A stretch of DNA of 64,000 nucleotides from contig SHBX01000003.1 in NCBI GenBank assembly GCA_004211785.1, positions 62,001 to 126,000 of the forward strand, read 5' to 3'. Position 1 is the stretch's first letter. Each line of letters begins with the position of its first letter. Both the position numbers and the translations under genes were made by a program. The notes beneath the pieces were generated by a model that was not told the DNA's origin, searched no databases, and saw only the letters and a program-made list of their open reading frames with translations. The DNA comes from Winogradskyella sp. Lineage in GTDB: Bacteria > Bacteroidota > Bacteroidia > Flavobacteriales > Flavobacteriaceae. This document shows, piece by piece, positions 37,397-46,300 of this stretch.

Positions 37397-38236
37397 TTAT
37401 ACATATATATACATTGGTGATACCACCTTCTTTTTGTTATTTATAGTTTCGATACTTAACTTTTTGGGTATTGGATTGGGGAGACCAGAAATAATAGTTT
37501 TAGTCTTATTTATAGATTTTAGACTAGTATCTATTGTAATCGATGATGTAGATGTTAAATCGAACTTATTGTTTGGGACTTCACTTAATTGAAGATCTTT
37601 ATTAGAATAAAGAAGTAATGCTTTTTCACCATTTTGAAGTATCACATTATCTTTTTTACTAAAACTTATATTAGTTTTACCAACGATTTCTAGATTGTTA
37701 ATTGTACTATTAGAGCGATTAATAATATAATATTGCCATTGTGTAGGTCGTGAATTAAACTTCACTAAAAAATCTACTTTATTATATGTTTTTAGATAAG
37801 TAACTATATCATCAAAATGAATACTTAATTTAAACAAAGAATTGTCTCTAATTGATGAATTATAGTCGATGGAAAGTTCTATTTCTCCATTTTCACCTTT
37901 TACACTGTTTTGCGAATCAAGTAGTAAAGCCCCTTTAAAATCTATTGGGAAATCTGTAAAAGCATAAAATTCTGAATAATCGGTAGTAGCAATAAAATCA
38001 AAATAATGATTTGAGGTAACTGTCTTTAAATAATTTATAAATGTTGAAATATCGGTTTTTGAATTTATAAGTAATGTAAACCCATTATTAGAAGGAACCA
38101 TTTTTACTCCAAATCGCTTTTTTAATGTTTTTGAATTTGGACCCAATTCATAAGAAATACAATTACAATCATTATTCTCAAAAAAATCATGAAACACATG
38201 TAAACTAAACGCTGTACTGAAATCACTACTTATCAT
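37397..38236 (-). CDS. Unknown eCIS-locus protein between cap and sheath genes, 279 aa
   Basis: I cannot place this protein in a family. It is soluble and beta-rich (GFTLLINSKTDISTF, FDFIATTDYSEFYAF, QWQYYIINRSNSTINNLEI) with a possible immunoglobulin-like middle and a low-complexity Ser/Thr/Lys/Ile end. Its position, coupled by a 4-bp overlap to the DUF4255 cap gene and 26 bp ahead of the sheath gene, suggests it works at the distal end of the particle, for example as a cap adaptor. That role is inference from position only. Confidence 0.55.
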   Translation of the reverse strand: MISSDFSTAFSLHVFHDFFENNDCNCISYELGPNSKTLKKRFGVKMVPSNNGFTLLINSKTDISTFINYLKTVTSNHYFDFIATTDYSEFYAFTDFPIDFKGALLLDSQNSVKGENGEIELSIDYNSSIRDNSLFKLSIHFDDIVTYLKTYNKVDFLVKFNSRPTQWQYYIINRSNSTINNLEIVGKTNISFSKKDNVILQNGEKALLLYSNKDLQLSEVPNNKFDLTSTSSITIDTSLKSINKTKTIISGLPNPIPKKLSIETINNKKKVVSPMYIYV

Positions 38237-38799
38237 ACGCTTAATGAGTTAGAGGTTTGTAACACATCACTTTCAAACCCTTCAGTCTGATTAGCATCTA
38301 ATGTGATTAATCTCATTTTATAAATTACGGACGGCTGATATTTTGCGCCCATTGCATTCCATAGACTATGCATTTGATGAAAATCTATACTCTCTAATTC
38401 AAACTCTAATTTTAATAACCCGCTTGGTATATTAGAACTTGTATTAGAATTCAGTACAGGATTAATTTGAAAAAAAAGAATAGTGTCATTTAAGAATTTT
38501 AAAGTTTCTTTATAATGATCAAAGTTAGAAGTGACTAACAAATCTAAATTGTAACGCTCTACGGGAGTTTTATCTGAGTAACCATTTACTACCCTTTTTT
38601 GGCGTACGTAAAATGGCTTTATAGTTTCTCTTTTGAGATTTATTAGAGTTAGAACTATTTTGTTCTGATTTAATTTTGATAAAGTTCCAGTTACATCAAT
38701 TATGGAATTAGTGACTACGACATTTTCGTCCAATCCTAATTTAAACTTCAGGAATTGTTCAAGTGTTTGATTTGTAAATTGTAGTGCTTTATCTATCAT
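38233..38799 (-). CDS. eCIS tube terminator/cap protein (DUF4255, Afp16-like)
   Basis: The protein ends with a clear DUF4255 motif, LLKLEFELESIDFHQMHSLW followed by NAMGAKYQPSVIYKMRLITL, which defines Pvc16/Afp16-type cap proteins. I place the start at the ATG at 38799 (MIDKALQFTNQTLEQF, 188 aa) because family members begin just before this helix and an AAGG sequence lies a few bases upstream. A longer form could start with GTG at 38829. It is the first structural gene of the operon. The cap ends tube and sheath polymerisation. Confidence 0.88.
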   Translation of the reverse strand: MIDKALQFTNQTLEQFLKFKLGLDENVVVTNSIIDVTGTLSKLNQNKIVLTLINLKRETIKPFYVRQKRVVNGYSDKTPVERYNLDLLVTSNFDHYKETLKFLNDTILFFQINPVLNSNTSSNIPSGLLKLEFELESIDFHQMHSLWNAMGAKYQPSVIYKMRLITLDANQTEGFESDVLQTSNSLSV

Positions 38800-39033
38800 T
38801 ACCTTAATTAATACATCTCGCAAAATCACTATTGCGTATTGTGGTGATGTAAAATTAGATACAGATTTTGACTACGTAGATAAATTTTGATATACTAATC
38901 GTAGACACTTTTATGAATTAAAATAAAAGCATAGACATTTCGTAGACATCATCAAAAAGATTAAGACGAATCTTTAATATCTAATTCTTAAAGTTCAATA
39001 GTATAGTATAATTAATCTAGGCTTAAAAAGAGT
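38800..39033 (-). promoter_or_regulatory. Leader region of the eCIS operon
   Basis: This is the largest non-coding gap between the regulator gene and the first particle gene, and the only convincing place for the main operon promoter. It contains four octamer repeats (see next entry). I could not pick a convincing TAnnTTTG box in it. Confidence 0.6.
38875..38948 (-). repeat. Four direct repeats, consensus TGTCTACG (candidate operators)
   Basis: On the minus strand the copies are TGTCTACG (38948-38941), TGTCTATG (38937-38930), TGTCTACG (38907-38900) and TATCTACG (38882-38875). Start-to-start spacings are 11, 30 and 25 bp, and all point the same way. They lie 76-150 bp upstream of the cap gene start, a normal place for activator sites, next to a LuxR-type regulator gene. 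Confidence 0.6.
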
Positions 39034-39888
39034 TTAAGCCAGCCTTCTTCCTAGGGCTCTAGTATAAGTTATCAAGTCTTGATCTTTGGAAAGTCGCATT
39101 TTCTTTTTTAAACGATACTTATGAGTTCTTACACTCTCAGCATTAATACACAAAAGATTTTTAATATCGTTATTTGACATGTTCATACTTAAATAACAAC
39201 AATATTTTAAGTCTTTAGATGTTAGATTGGGATGTTTTACAGATAGGTTTTTTAAAAAGCTAGGATTAATATTTTCAAAATATATTTTAAAATCTTCCCA
39301 ATGTCTTTTATCGGAAGACGTAGTTTTTATTTCATTAACAATAGTTTTTAATCTTAATCGTACTCTTTCATTTACATCCTTATATGTATGCTCTAACTCA
39401 AACTTTATCTTATTAAGCATAGCCTGCTTTTGGTCAATCTCTAATGTATAACGACTAAGGCTTTTATAATGGTTTGTATTACTAGTTAAAGGTTCATATC
39501 CTGTATCATTATAGCTGTCTTTCATCAATAAAAGAATGGAATTAAACCAATTTGCCAAATAATTAGACTTTAACGCATTGTTTAGTGTATTAATAAAAAT
39601 CGGATTACTCAATGTCCAATCTATATTTTCACCATAAGAATTTTTGGTTAAGCATAAAATTGGAATCTTAGAAGTTTTCAGAAATGTGCAAATACTATTT
39701 ATTACTGATTGATTATTCCTAAATGAAAGTACTATAAAAGAAGGATTAATAGACCTAATAATACTTATTAAGTCAGAAATTCTGACCGCTGTAATTATTC
39801 TATAATTATGATGATTACTTAAACTCTCTATCAATGCAGATAAAGTTTGAGTCTCATCAGAACCTACTAAAATTGTTTTGCTTTGCAT
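39034..39888 (-). CDS. LuxR-family regulator with degenerate receiver-like domain
   Basis: The C-terminal ~70 residues form a LuxR-type helix-turn-helix (LTSKDLKYCCYLSMNMSNND, NAESVRTHKYRLKKKMRL). The N-terminal ~110 residues have the alternating strand-helix layout of a response regulator receiver (KTILVGSDE, PSFIVLSFRNN, IPILCLTK), but the strand that should end in the phospho-acceptor Asp reads IVLSFRN, so phosphorylation is unlikely. I chose the ATG at 39888 (284 aa) over a GTG six codons upstream. It lies directly upstream of the eCIS operon on the same strand and is its likely regulator. Confidence 0.75.
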   Translation of the reverse strand: MQSKTILVGSDETQTLSALIESLSNHHNYRIITAVRISDLISIIRSINPSFIVLSFRNNQSVINSICTFLKTSKIPILCLTKNSYGENIDWTLSNPIFINTLNNALKSNYLANWFNSILLLMKDSYNDTGYEPLTSNTNHYKSLSRYTLEIDQKQAMLNKIKFELEHTYKDVNERVRLRLKTIVNEIKTTSSDKRHWEDFKIYFENINPSFLKNLSVKHPNLTSKDLKYCCYLSMNMSNNDIKNLLCINAESVRTHKYRLKKKMRLSKDQDLITYTRALGRRLA

Positions 39889-40166
39889 CAACAAAATATA
39901 ACCCACAAAATCAGCAGGTAAAATGGATTAAAGTTAGCGTCAACAAGCTTTAATTAATATAAATATTAAGGGGGAGGAAAATGTAAAACAAAGTATTAAT
40001 AGCAGTATAAATATAGAGAAATTATTATTAACTATTACATAATCAGGTTTTGTTAACAATAATAATATTTAATTATACAAAGGCTGGAAATTATTATTTC
40101 GATACTCAGATATTATTTGATTTTCAATAATTTGTATTGATATAATTTGATGTAGTTTGTACTCCG
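39889..40166. other. AT-rich gap between mnmE and the eCIS regulator
   Basis: This gap of about 278 bp marks the 5' edge of the eCIS locus. It holds no credible ORF, tRNA or attachment-site-like repeat. The regulator's promoter should lie here; TATATTTTG just before the start on the minus strand is one base longer than the consensus. Confidence 0.4.
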
Positions 40167-41627
40167 TTACTTTCCAATACAGAAATTTGCAAAAATATTC
40201 CCTAATAAATCATCGGTAGTAATCTCGCCAGTAATCTCACCAAAATGATGCAAAGCTTGACGTATATCTATAGCCATTAAATCTCCTGAAAGTCCAGAAT
40301 CTAATCCATAACTCACTTTTTGTATCTCTTCAAAAGCTTTTAACAAAGAATCGTAATGACGTGTATTGGTCACGATAGTTTCGTTATTGCGCAGTGCCCC
40401 GGCATTAACGAAAGAAACCAGAGTGTCTTTGAGTTCTTCAATACCAATGCCTTTTTTAGCAGAAATAGGTAACAAATGAGCTCCTTCAATTGCTTGTAAA
40501 CGCTTTGAAAGAAAGGCGGTAAATGCCTCAGGAACTTGGTCTATTTTATTGGAGATGACCAACAAAGGGGTTTGAGGGAATTTATTTCGGAGCTTATTGA
40601 TTTCAACCACCGATGTATCTATAGCTGTATAACCATTAAATTCTGCAATCATTGATTTATGTCCATCCGTTTGTTCTGGATCTTGCAGTTTTGTACTATC
40701 CAGTAAGTAGATAATTACTTGTGCTTGCTCAATTTTTTCAAAAGTCTTTTGAATCCCAATACTTTCTACCACGTCTTTTGTTTCTCGGATACCAGCAGTA
40801 TCAATGAATCTAAATCCAATACCTCCGATAGAGATTTCGTCTTCAATTGTATCACGTGTTGTACCTGCAATATCACTAACTATAGCACGTTCTTCGTTTA
40901 AAAGTGTATTTAATAATGTAGATTTTCCAACATTAGGTTCTCCCACAATAGCGACAGGTATCCCATTTTTAATCACATTACCAACTGCAAAACTGTCTAT
41001 CAACCGTTTTAGTACAAACGAGATTCTATCAATAAGCTCTTTAAATTGAGTTCTATCTGCAAACTCTACATCTTCTTCTGCAAAGTCTAATTCTAATTCT
41101 ATCAAAGAAGCAAAATTCATGAGTTCTACACGGAGTTTAGCAATTTCTGAAGAGAAACCGCCTCGCATTTGTTGCATTGCTATTTTGTGAGATGCTGCAT
41201 TATCACTTGCAATTAAATCGGCTATAGCTTCAGCTTGGCTTAAATCTAATTTTCCATTTAAAAAAGCTCGCAAAGTAAACTCTCCTGCATCTGCCATTCG
41301 GCAACCAGCTCTAAGAAATAGCTGAATTATCTCTTGTTGAATGTATTGAGAACCGTGACACGAAATCTCAACAACATTTTCGCCAGTATAAGAGTTAGGA
41401 TTTTTGAATATTGAAACTAAAACTTCGTCTATTTCCCGTTCTCCATCTATAATATGACCAAGATGTATGCTGTGTGATTTTTGATTAATCAATGATTTAT
41501 TACCCTTTACAGACCTAAAATGCTTATCAACAAAAGTTATAGCATCTATACCTGAAAGTCTTATTACAGCAATTGCACCGCTTCCAGAAGCCGTGGCCAA
41601 AGCAACAATTGTATCATTGTTAATCAT
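40167..41627 (-). CDS. mnmE: tRNA modification GTPase MnmE
   Basis: MnmE works with MnmG to modify the wobble uridine of certain tRNAs. The 486-aa protein has the N-terminal folate-binding domain (DTIVALATASGSGAIAVIRL, GEFTLRAFLNGKLDLSQAEA), the inserted G domain with P-loop GEPNVGKS at 229-236 and DIAGTTRDT, and the C-terminal CIGK that provides the essential Cys. Length is normal. It is convergent with nothing and divergent from the tlpA-like gene. Confidence 0.97.
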   Translation of the reverse strand: MINNDTIVALATASGSGAIAVIRLSGIDAITFVDKHFRSVKGNKSLINQKSHSIHLGHIIDGEREIDEVLVSIFKNPNSYTGENVVEISCHGSQYIQQEIIQLFLRAGCRMADAGEFTLRAFLNGKLDLSQAEAIADLIASDNAASHKIAMQQMRGGFSSEIAKLRVELMNFASLIELELDFAEEDVEFADRTQFKELIDRISFVLKRLIDSFAVGNVIKNGIPVAIVGEPNVGKSTLLNTLLNEERAIVSDIAGTTRDTIEDEISIGGIGFRFIDTAGIRETKDVVESIGIQKTFEKIEQAQVIIYLLDSTKLQDPEQTDGHKSMIAEFNGYTAIDTSVVEINKLRNKFPQTPLLVISNKIDQVPEAFTAFLSKRLQAIEGAHLLPISAKKGIGIEELKDTLVSFVNAGALRNNETIVTNTRHYDSLLKAFEEIQKVSYGLDSGLSGDLMAIDIRQALHHFGEITGEITTDDLLGNIFANFCIGK

Positions 41628-41715
41628 CTTTGTTTTCTTTGGAACAAAAATAACATTTTTACTTTTTTAAGATATAATTTACACAATGATATATAGCGGC
41701 TTAAAGCTAACTTTT

Positions 41716-41723
41716 TATATTTG
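41716..41723 (+). promoter_or_regulatory. Candidate -7 promoter element for the first TlpA gene
   Basis: TATATTTG matches the Bacteroidota -7 consensus and lies 22 bp before the ATG at 41746. It supports that ATG over an upstream in-frame start at 41686. No clear -33 TTG is seen. Confidence 0.4.
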
Positions 41724-41745
41724 TAAAAGAATTAAAAAAAGAATT

Positions 41746-42897
41746 ATGAAAAAATTGATTTGCATTGCTTTTTTAAGTTTATGCGTATTAGGTTGTAAAA
41801 AAGAACAGCGAACAGACTATGTTATTAATGGCTCCGCTAAAGGACTATATAATGGGATTAGAGTTTATCTTAATAAAATGGATGAACGCGGAAGAATGAC
41901 TGCAATTGATACTGCCATTGTCATGAACGAAACTTTTACTCTAGATGGTGTTGTAGAAAACCCTTCGTTATACTACGTTACTGTAAATGGTGTTAATGGT
42001 CGTTTACCTGTTATGATTGAAAATGCGGAACTTGAGCTTGTTATTGATAATAAAATATTAACGAATTCAACTCTTAAAGGCTCTGAAAATAATGATGTTT
42101 ATGCCAATTTCGGTGTGGAATTAACTGAATTAAAAAACAACTTGGTTAATGCTACGCAAAACTATGACCAATCTAAGTTTTTAAAAGATTCTGCAAATAT
42201 TGATAATGATAAAAAAATTGTTGAAGAATTAAGAACTAAGTTCAATGATTTTCCTTATAACTATATTGAAAATAACAAAAATAGCTATGGTATTCTTCCC
42301 ATCTTAAAAACTCAGCTAAATTCTAGAGGTTTAGATCCTAATAAATTTTTAGAAGTATATAGCAAAATTGATGATGACATAAAAAACACCAAAGAAGGGA
42401 AAGAATTAGAAGAAAAGATTAACCTTATTAAAGCAAAATTAGAAGCAGAAAAAGCCACAGCAATCGGAGTAGTTGCTCCTGAGTTTTCTGCACCAAATCC
42501 AGACGGTAAAATTGTAGCCTTAAGTGATGTTGTTTCAAAAGGAAAAATTACTATTGTTGATTTTTGGGCGGCTTGGTGTGGGCCTTGCAGACGTGAAAAC
42601 CCAAATGTAGTAAAGGTATATAACAAATATCATGATAAAGGTTTAGAAATTATTGGCGTTGGATTAGATGGTAGACGTGGGCAACAAAACCCTAAAGAAG
42701 CATGGGTAAAAGCTATAGAAAAGGATAATTTAACTTGGCACCAAGTCTCTAACCTAAGATACTTTGACGAAATTGCAAAAAGTTATAATGTAGGTTCTAT
42801 TCCTTCAATGTTTGTATTAGATAGTGAAGGCAAAATTGTAGCAAAAAATTTAAGAGGATTGGCTCTAGAAAATAAAATTGCCGAATTATTAAACTAA
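41746..42897 (+). CDS. TlpA-like thioredoxin-fold lipoprotein (DUF4369 type)
   Basis: This 383-aa protein is a lipoprotein: basic start, hydrophobic segment and LGC lipobox with Cys17. An N-terminal beta-domain like DUF4369 (YVINGSAKGLYNGIRVYL) is followed by a helical linker and a TlpA/AhpC-TSA thioredoxin domain with WCGPC (Cys278, Cys281) and the cis-Pro loop VGSIPSMFV. It is expected to carry out thiol-disulfide exchange in the periplasm. The ATG at 41746 was chosen because it begins the signal peptide. A second gene of the same type lies at 55473. Confidence 0.9.
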   Translation: MKKLICIAFLSLCVLGCKKEQRTDYVINGSAKGLYNGIRVYLNKMDERGRMTAIDTAIVMNETFTLDGVVENPSLYYVTVNGVNGRLPVMIENAELELVIDNKILTNSTLKGSENNDVYANFGVELTELKNNLVNATQNYDQSKFLKDSANIDNDKKIVEELRTKFNDFPYNYIENNKNSYGILPILKTQLNSRGLDPNKFLEVYSKIDDDIKNTKEGKELEEKINLIKAKLEAEKATAIGVVAPEFSAPNPDGKIVALSDVVSKGKITIVDFWAAWCGPCRRENPNVVKVYNKYHDKGLEIIGVGLDGRRGQQNPKEAWVKAIEKDNLTWHQVSNLRYFDEIAKSYNVGSIPSMFVLDSEGKIVAKNLRGLALENKIAELLN

Positions 42898-42917
42898 TTA
42901 ATAATTCTTATAATTAT

Positions 42918-42949
42918 AAAAAAAGCCAGCTTTTCAGCTGGCTTTTTTT
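42918..42949. terminator. Bidirectional terminator between tlpA-like and PgpH-like genes
   Basis: The core stem AGCCAGCT/AGCTGGCT (42924-42931 and 42936-42943) with a TTTC loop is flanked by A and T runs that extend the pairing, so it can stop transcription from both convergent genes. It overlaps the stop codon of the minus-strand gene. Confidence 0.9.
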
Positions 42950-44999
42950 ATTCAGGATATTCGATTCTAAGATGATAAATGTTGGCCAGCTTTAATTTTA
43001 AAACACGTTTTATCGCTTCTATATCTTTAAAAGTGATATCTGCATTTAAAAACTGCCCCATTTCTACTTGCTTATTTATAATATTCTCAACAAATTCATT
43101 AATTTTTGTACTTGTGGGTGACTTAAGACTCTTAGAGGCCGCCTCTACACTATCGCACATCATTAATATGGCTGTCTCTCTACTAAAAGGTTTTGGTCCA
43201 GGATAACAGAAATCTTCTTCTTTAGCAAATTCATTGACAGCTAATTCCTTTTTATAAAAATAGTATACCATACTTGTGCCATGATGGGTTCTTATAAAAT
43301 CTATAACACGATCTGGCAAGTTATTCTTCTTAGCTATCTCAATACCATTTATAACATGATTAATTATTACTGAGGCACTTTCTTTAGAAGATAGTTCGTC
43401 ATGTGGATTAATGCCTGTGGACTGATTCTCGGTAAAAAATGTTGGGTTTTTCATTTTACCAATATCATGATATAATGCTCCTACTCTAACAAGCATAGCA
43501 TTTGCACCAATCTCATTTGCTGAGGCTTCAGCTAAATTAGCAACATTTAAAGAATGATGAAATGTACCTGGTGCTTTATTTGATAATTCTTTTAATAATT
43601 TAGTATTTGTATCTGACAACTCCAATAAAGATACATCAGACACCAAACCAAATAACTTCTCATAAATATAAATTAGTGGTTGTACAAAAAGTGTTGCCAA
43701 ACCACCGAGAATGAAAAGACCAAAAGTTTCCCATTTAATATTAGAAATCTGCCCTTCATGAATTACAAAAAAAGCAAAATATGCAATTATATATATTAAG
43801 GTTATTTGCCCTACTGAGATAAAAAGATTTGCTCTTTTATATAATTCTGAAACAGTTAAAATAGTTACGATTCCTGCAATTATTTGCAAGAACATATACT
43901 CATAACTATTTGGTACTATAAAACCTAAAAGCAATACAGTAAGTACATGAGCAAAAAGTCCTAATCTAGCATCAAAAAATGCCTTGAGAACTAATGGCAA
44001 AATACATAATGGTACCACATAAAGATATTGCGAATTATAATTAATAACAATAGTTGTAAGCACAACCATTACAACAATATTAAAGAAGATGAAAGTAACT
44101 TTAGTATTATTAAGAAACACATCTGAACGATATTTTCTAAGAAATAGCAGTAACATTAAAAGTGCCAAGGCAACTAATAAAGTGTAAGCCATAATCACCC
44201 AATTATAATTGCTAGAACTCCAAACTTGTGATTCATATTCGGACTTTAAAGAATCAAGTATATTAAACTGGTTATCTTCTACAACTTGCCCTTTAGAAAT
44301 GATTAAAGTACCATCAGAAACTATACCTCTTGCAGACGATAATGTAGAAAGTTTTTCTTCCAAAACTTTATCAGTAAGTGATTTATTAAAACTTACATTA
44401 GGTTCAATAATGTTAAAAAACAAGGAAATAAAATCATCTTCATAGTCTTGAAGATTATTCTGCTTTAATAATGCTTGCAGGTAGGGTCTTATTTCGGTTT
44501 GAGTAAATAAATCTTTAAATTGAATTTTACTTTTTTGCTCATTATTTTCGATAAGTATAACCTGTCGACTATCATCATAATTAAAAACAGAATTTAAAAT
44601 CCCATATTTATAAAGGTTTTCTATAGCCTTTTTTCCTTCATTATACAGAACTAACCTGTTATCGAACCCTGTAATAGAATCTTCAAAAGTAGCATTAAAG
44701 CCTTCCAGGTAACTATTAATAGCTGCAGTCTTTGTCTTTAAATCTAATTCAAAATACAGCTCATTATTATCGGTTATTCGCTTTACTTCTTCATCAATTT
44801 GAGCATCTGTCTTTTTTATAGCAAAATCGAAAGGCGCATATAAATTTTCGGATTGCCAAGGCTTTCCTTTTTCAAAAGAATATCTAAATTTTCCTGTTTT
44901 TGGGAACAGATAAACAATAAAAAAAGTTGTCCCTAATAAAAGAAGCAGCTTATATATTAGCGCATGGTTACGGTACCATTTATTTACAAGTTCGTTCAT
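42948..44999 (-). CDS. 7TM-HD phosphodiesterase, PgpH family
   Basis: The 683-aa membrane protein has an N-terminal anchor (LLLLGTTFFIVYLF), a large extracytoplasmic domain (~35-260), seven predicted membrane helices (~265-460) and a cytosolic HD domain with FHHSLNVANLAE and the HD pair at His511-Asp512 (LYHDIGKMKNP), ending with PTSTKINEFVENII. This is the PgpH layout; characterised members hydrolyse cyclic di-AMP. Direct evidence for substrate is not in the sequence. Confidence 0.9.
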   Translation of the reverse strand: MNELVNKWYRNHALIYKLLLLLGTTFFIVYLFPKTGKFRYSFEKGKPWQSENLYAPFDFAIKKTDAQIDEEVKRITDNNELYFELDLKTKTAAINSYLEGFNATFEDSITGFDNRLVLYNEGKKAIENLYKYGILNSVFNYDDSRQVILIENNEQKSKIQFKDLFTQTEIRPYLQALLKQNNLQDYEDDFISLFFNIIEPNVSFNKSLTDKVLEEKLSTLSSARGIVSDGTLIISKGQVVEDNQFNILDSLKSEYESQVWSSSNYNWVIMAYTLLVALALLMLLLFLRKYRSDVFLNNTKVTFIFFNIVVMVVLTTIVINYNSQYLYVVPLCILPLVLKAFFDARLGLFAHVLTVLLLGFIVPNSYEYMFLQIIAGIVTILTVSELYKRANLFISVGQITLIYIIAYFAFFVIHEGQISNIKWETFGLFILGGLATLFVQPLIYIYEKLFGLVSDVSLLELSDTNTKLLKELSNKAPGTFHHSLNVANLAEASANEIGANAMLVRVGALYHDIGKMKNPTFFTENQSTGINPHDELSSKESASVIINHVINGIEIAKKNNLPDRVIDFIRTHHGTSMVYYFYKKELAVNEFAKEEDFCYPGPKPFSRETAILMMCDSVEAASKSLKSPTSTKINEFVENIINKQVEMGQFLNADITFKDIEAIKRVLKLKLANIYHLRIEYPE

Positions 45000-45112
45000 A
45001 GGTAATCAAATGTAATAAATATATGTATTTTGAGGTTTGTTTAAGACAGATTTCATTCTCAAATCTCTCAAAAATCATTAAATTCGCATCATCAAATTCA
45101 ATTTATAGCAAA

Positions 45113-46291
45113 ATGAACAAACAAGTTGTAATAGTATCAGCAGCAAGAACACCAATAGGTAGTTTTATGGGTGCTTTATCTACTGTTGCTGCACCAAAAT
45201 TAGGAGCAACAGCAATAAAAGGTGCTTTAGATAAAATAAATTTAAAGCCAGAATTGGTTGAAGAAGTATTAATGGGTAATGTGGTCCAAGCTGGTACTGG
45301 CCAAGCTCCAGCTAGGCAAGCTGCTATATACGCAGGAATACCTGACTCGGTACCTTGTACAACCATAAATAAAGTTTGTGCTTCTGGAATGAAAGCTATT
45401 ATGCAAGCAGCACAGGCTATACAACTTGGTGATGCGGATGTTATTGTTGCTGGCGGAATGGAAAACATGAGTCTGATACCTCATTATTACCATGCAAGAA
45501 CTGCTACAAAATTTGGACCTACAACTTTCGAAGATGGTATGCAAAAAGACGGTCTTGTTGATGCTTATGATAAAAATGCCATGGGTGTTTGTGCAGATGC
45601 ATGTGCTACTGAATACGATTTTTCAAGAGAAGACCAGGATGCATATGCTATACAATCTTACGAACGTTCAAAAGCTGCATGGGAAGATGGTAAATTTATT
45701 AACGAAGTAGTGCCCGTTGAAGTACTGCAAAGACGTGGCGAACCAATTATTGTTGACCATGACCAAGAATACACTAATGTGAAAATGGAAAAAATTCCTG
45801 CATTAAGACCAGCCTTTACAAAAGAAGGTACAGTAACCGCAGCTAATGCTTCAACTATAAATGATGGTGCAGCTGCAATGGTATTAATGAGTAAAGAAAA
45901 AGCAGAAGAATTAGGTTTAAAACCTATAGCAACAATAAAAAGTTATGCGGATGCTGCACAAGAACCAAAATGGTTTACAACAGCTCCAGCAAAAGCTTTA
46001 CCAAAAGCATTATCTAAGGCAAGTCTAAGTATAGATGATATAGATTTTTTTGAGTTTAATGAGGCCTTCTCCGTTGTGGGATTAGCAAATATGAAAATAT
46101 TAGGTATAGACGACAGTAAAGTAAACGTTAATGGAGGCGCAGTATCATTAGGTCATCCACTTGGATGCTCTGGAGCTAGAATCCTAGTAACTTTAGTAAA
46201 TGTATTAGAACAAAATAATGCAAAATATGGAGCTGCAGCCATTTGTAATGGTGGTGGTGGAGCTTCAGCTTTAGTGTTAGAGCGTTCTTAA
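45113..46291 (+). CDS. Acetyl-CoA C-acetyltransferase (thiolase)
   Basis: The 392-aa protein has all catalytic features of type II thiolases: the acyl-accepting Cys89 in NKVCASGMKA, GGMENMSLIPHYY, NEAFSVVGLAN, and the C-terminal GHPLGCSGAR with the second Cys and His. It makes or cleaves acetoacetyl-CoA. I chose the ATG at 45113 (MNKQVVIVSAARTPIGSF), as the 30 extra upstream codons in frame do not look like thiolase. It is divergent from the PgpH-like gene and 9 bp ahead of an NlpC/P60 gene. Confidence 0.95.
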   Translation: MNKQVVIVSAARTPIGSFMGALSTVAAPKLGATAIKGALDKINLKPELVEEVLMGNVVQAGTGQAPARQAAIYAGIPDSVPCTTINKVCASGMKAIMQAAQAIQLGDADVIVAGGMENMSLIPHYYHARTATKFGPTTFEDGMQKDGLVDAYDKNAMGVCADACATEYDFSREDQDAYAIQSYERSKAAWEDGKFINEVVPVEVLQRRGEPIIVDHDQEYTNVKMEKIPALRPAFTKEGTVTAANASTINDGAAAMVLMSKEKAEELGLKPIATIKSYADAAQEPKWFTTAPAKALPKALSKASLSIDDIDFFEFNEAFSVVGLANMKILGIDDSKVNVNGGAVSLGHPLGCSGARILVTLVNVLEQNNAKYGAAAICNGGGGASALVLERS

Positions 46292-46300
46292 AACCTTTTT

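Noticed and set aside
38800..38829. GTG start adding ten residues to the cap protein
   Set aside because: DUF4255 proteins start just before the helix that follows the ATG at 38799, and an AAGG lies at a good distance before that ATG.
9609..39888. Prophage or type VI secretion system
   Set aside because: No capsid, portal, terminase or integrase genes, and no TssJ/L/M membrane-complex genes. DUF4255 cap, Afp15-type ATPase and CIS_TMP point to an eCIS.
45023..45112. N-terminal extension of the thiolase
   Set aside because: The family begins at MNKQVVIVSAARTPIG; the upstream residues have no thiolase-like character.
45269..45544. Other long ORFs antisense to thiolase, clpC, gyrA and similar genes
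   Set aside because: They lie fully inside well-identified genes, show no family motifs and have compositions expected from antisense reading of the coding strand.
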